Below, piece after piece: positions 60,333-61,088 of a DNA stretch of 61,088 nucleotides. Position 1 is the first letter of the stretch. Each line of letters begins with the position of its first letter. The notes under the pieces are model-generated. The model was not told the DNA's origin, searched no databases, and saw only the letters and a list, made by a program, of their open reading frames with translations. This DNA comes from Shewanella surugensis (GTDB taxonomy: Bacteria > Pseudomonadota > Gammaproteobacteria > Enterobacterales > Shewanellaceae), in contig NZ_JAKIKS010000019.1 of the NCBI RefSeq assembly GCF_023284005.1, forward strand, positions 1 through 61,088, read 5' to 3'. Position numbers and translations under genes: made by a program.

Positions 60333-61088
60333 ATGGCCGTGAATTTTTTTAACTTAGTTTCAGAATTACAAGTAAATATTAATATTTTAGATAAAATCCT
60401 ATCAGGTGATGATTGGGAAACCGTTTCTGTTAATGGGATCACTAAAGACACCATTTCTAAGTCTATAAAAGATAAAATGGACAGCCTAAATTCCTTAGTT
60501 CAAGGACGAAAACCTTTTGCAACCTTATCTGAATTGAATGCATCTGGCGCACCTTCTGCAGAAGGGTTAGCAGAAGTATGGGCCGATACAATTGAAAATA
60601 ATGGGGTCTATGGCTGGAATGGGTCTAACTGGCAAAAATCGACTAATGATCCCGTTTCTAAAATTAAAAGCCTTGGACGTTTAGAGCGTAATTCAGGTGC
60701 TGGCTACCCTTTAAAAAAAATGGTGCGTAATGGTATTGAATCAGCTGCACATGATTTAATGAATGAATTTGTGTTAGATGTAAAGGTAATTAATGCTGAT
60801 CCAGATAAGTTTTACCGCATTGCTTACATGCAAAATGGCGCGAGCTTAGGTGAATATACGGCCTACGATTGGATCATAGAAGGGATTAACAAAACAGAGT
60901 ACAGCTCGAGTGGAAGTGATAAAAGAATTATTACTCACGGCGGGCATATACAGCAGCAAGTGGACATTAGCGCAGGCATACAAACAATCGTGCTCTATTC
61001 ACCTGACTATCCGTTAATGCGTATTGAGATCACCTGTGATGCAAATAAATTATCAGCTGAGAGATCACCACTCGATTCACTCTCAGCA
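60333..61088 (+). CDS. Tail fibre or tail-tip protein, cut by the window end
   Basis: The frame is open for 252 codons to the last base, so the C-terminus is missing. The ATG at 60333 follows AGGAG. The part seen has the look of a phage fibre N-terminus: a helical start (SELQVNINILDKILSGDDWE), then KPFATLSELNASGAPSAEGL and VYGWNGSNWQKSTNDP, a pattern frequent in fibre and tailspike repeats. It probably decides host binding. No lambda gpM, L, K, I or J equivalents lie between it and the tape measure. Confidence 0.7.
   Translation, partial: MAVNFFNLVSELQVNINILDKILSGDDWETVSVNGITKDTISKSIKDKMDSLNSLVQGRKPFATLSELNASGAPSAEGLAEVWADTIENNGVYGWNGSNWQKSTNDPVSKIKSLGRLERNSGAGYPLKKMVRNGIESAAHDLMNEFVLDVKVINADPDKFYRIAYMQNGASLGEYTAYDWIIEGINKTEYSSSGSDKRIITHGGHIQQQVDISAGIQTIVLYSPDYPLMRIEITCDANKLSAERSPLDSLSA

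Larger units (their letters stand above)
29000..61088. mobile_element. Lambda-type prophage, right end outside the window
   Basis: A continuous phage genome begins at the integrase and runs off the window. The order is integrase, leftward early operon, repressor/Cro switch, replication, possible Q, methyltransferase, lysis, cos, terminase, head and tail. The left limit is approximate. Genes of head and tail assembly appear complete; one early-region membrane gene is broken by an insertion sequence, so viability is uncertain. Confidence 0.93.

Noticed and set aside
1..61088. CRISPR array
   Set aside because: No regularly spaced direct repeats of 20-40 bases were seen; the tandem repeats present are 7 and 12 bases long without spacers.

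Overview
The window reads as chromosome of a Shewanella-like gammaproteobacterium (Alteromonadales) with a lambda-type prophage inserted in it. The assignment rests on gene content and order: rne divergent from rluC, then yceF, yceD-rpmF-plsX-fabH-fabD-fabG-acpP-fabF, and glpD, dgkA, msrB/msrA, cdd and sbcB of gammaproteobacterial type. No rRNA, tRNA or CRISPR array was recognised. The genus is an inference and was not tested by a search.

Positions 1-1590 look accessory: an orphan small ORF, a DUF1353-type lipoprotein and a decayed reading frame, with a palindrome repeated at both ends of the lipoprotein gene. Positions 1595-28931 are housekeeping: a YceI-family lipoprotein, glpD with GlpR-like operators, an M28 peptidase, dgkA, an exported ATP-dependent DNA ligase and a low-molecular-weight tyrosine phosphatase, a YlqF/RbgA-type GTPase, a 2OG-Fe(II) oxygenase, msrB-msrA, a SulP transporter, RNase E, and the complete fatty-acid initiation and elongation cluster with ribosomal protein L32. 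A hotdog thioesterase, cytidine deaminase and exonuclease I close this part. Most of its units end in clear hairpin plus T-tract terminators.

From about 29 kb to the right edge lies a prophage that runs out of the window. Left to right: a tyrosine integrase beside sbcB; a leftward operon of small, translationally coupled genes (AlpA-like, YopX-like, PapB-like and several unknowns); a rightward block of one exported peptide and two membrane proteins next to an XRE repressor; a divergent Cro-like gene with TGTATACA boxes; replication genes (initiator and DnaC-like loader); a second, complete tyrosine recombinase; an XRE protein and a possible Q-like antiterminator. An IS6-family element abutting a truncated IS3-family element interrupts a membrane-protein gene. 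A MITE-like element and a PIN-domain gene follow. After two strong tandem terminators the late region starts: an adenine methyltransferase, endolysin, overlapping Rz/Rz1 spanins, holin, lipoprotein, a recognisable lambda-like cos site (cosQ, cosN, cosB), Nu1/A terminase, portal, a protease-capsid fusion, head-tail joining proteins, tail proteins Z, U, V, G, T and H, and the start of a fibre gene cut by the window end.

The most informative signals are the cos site, a CCCAAAC slippery heptamer joining tail genes G and T exactly as in lambda, the second recombinase in the replication operon, the repressor-linked membrane-protein block, and a membrane-protein gene whose reading frame appears to continue in the -1 frame into a DNA-binding-like tail.
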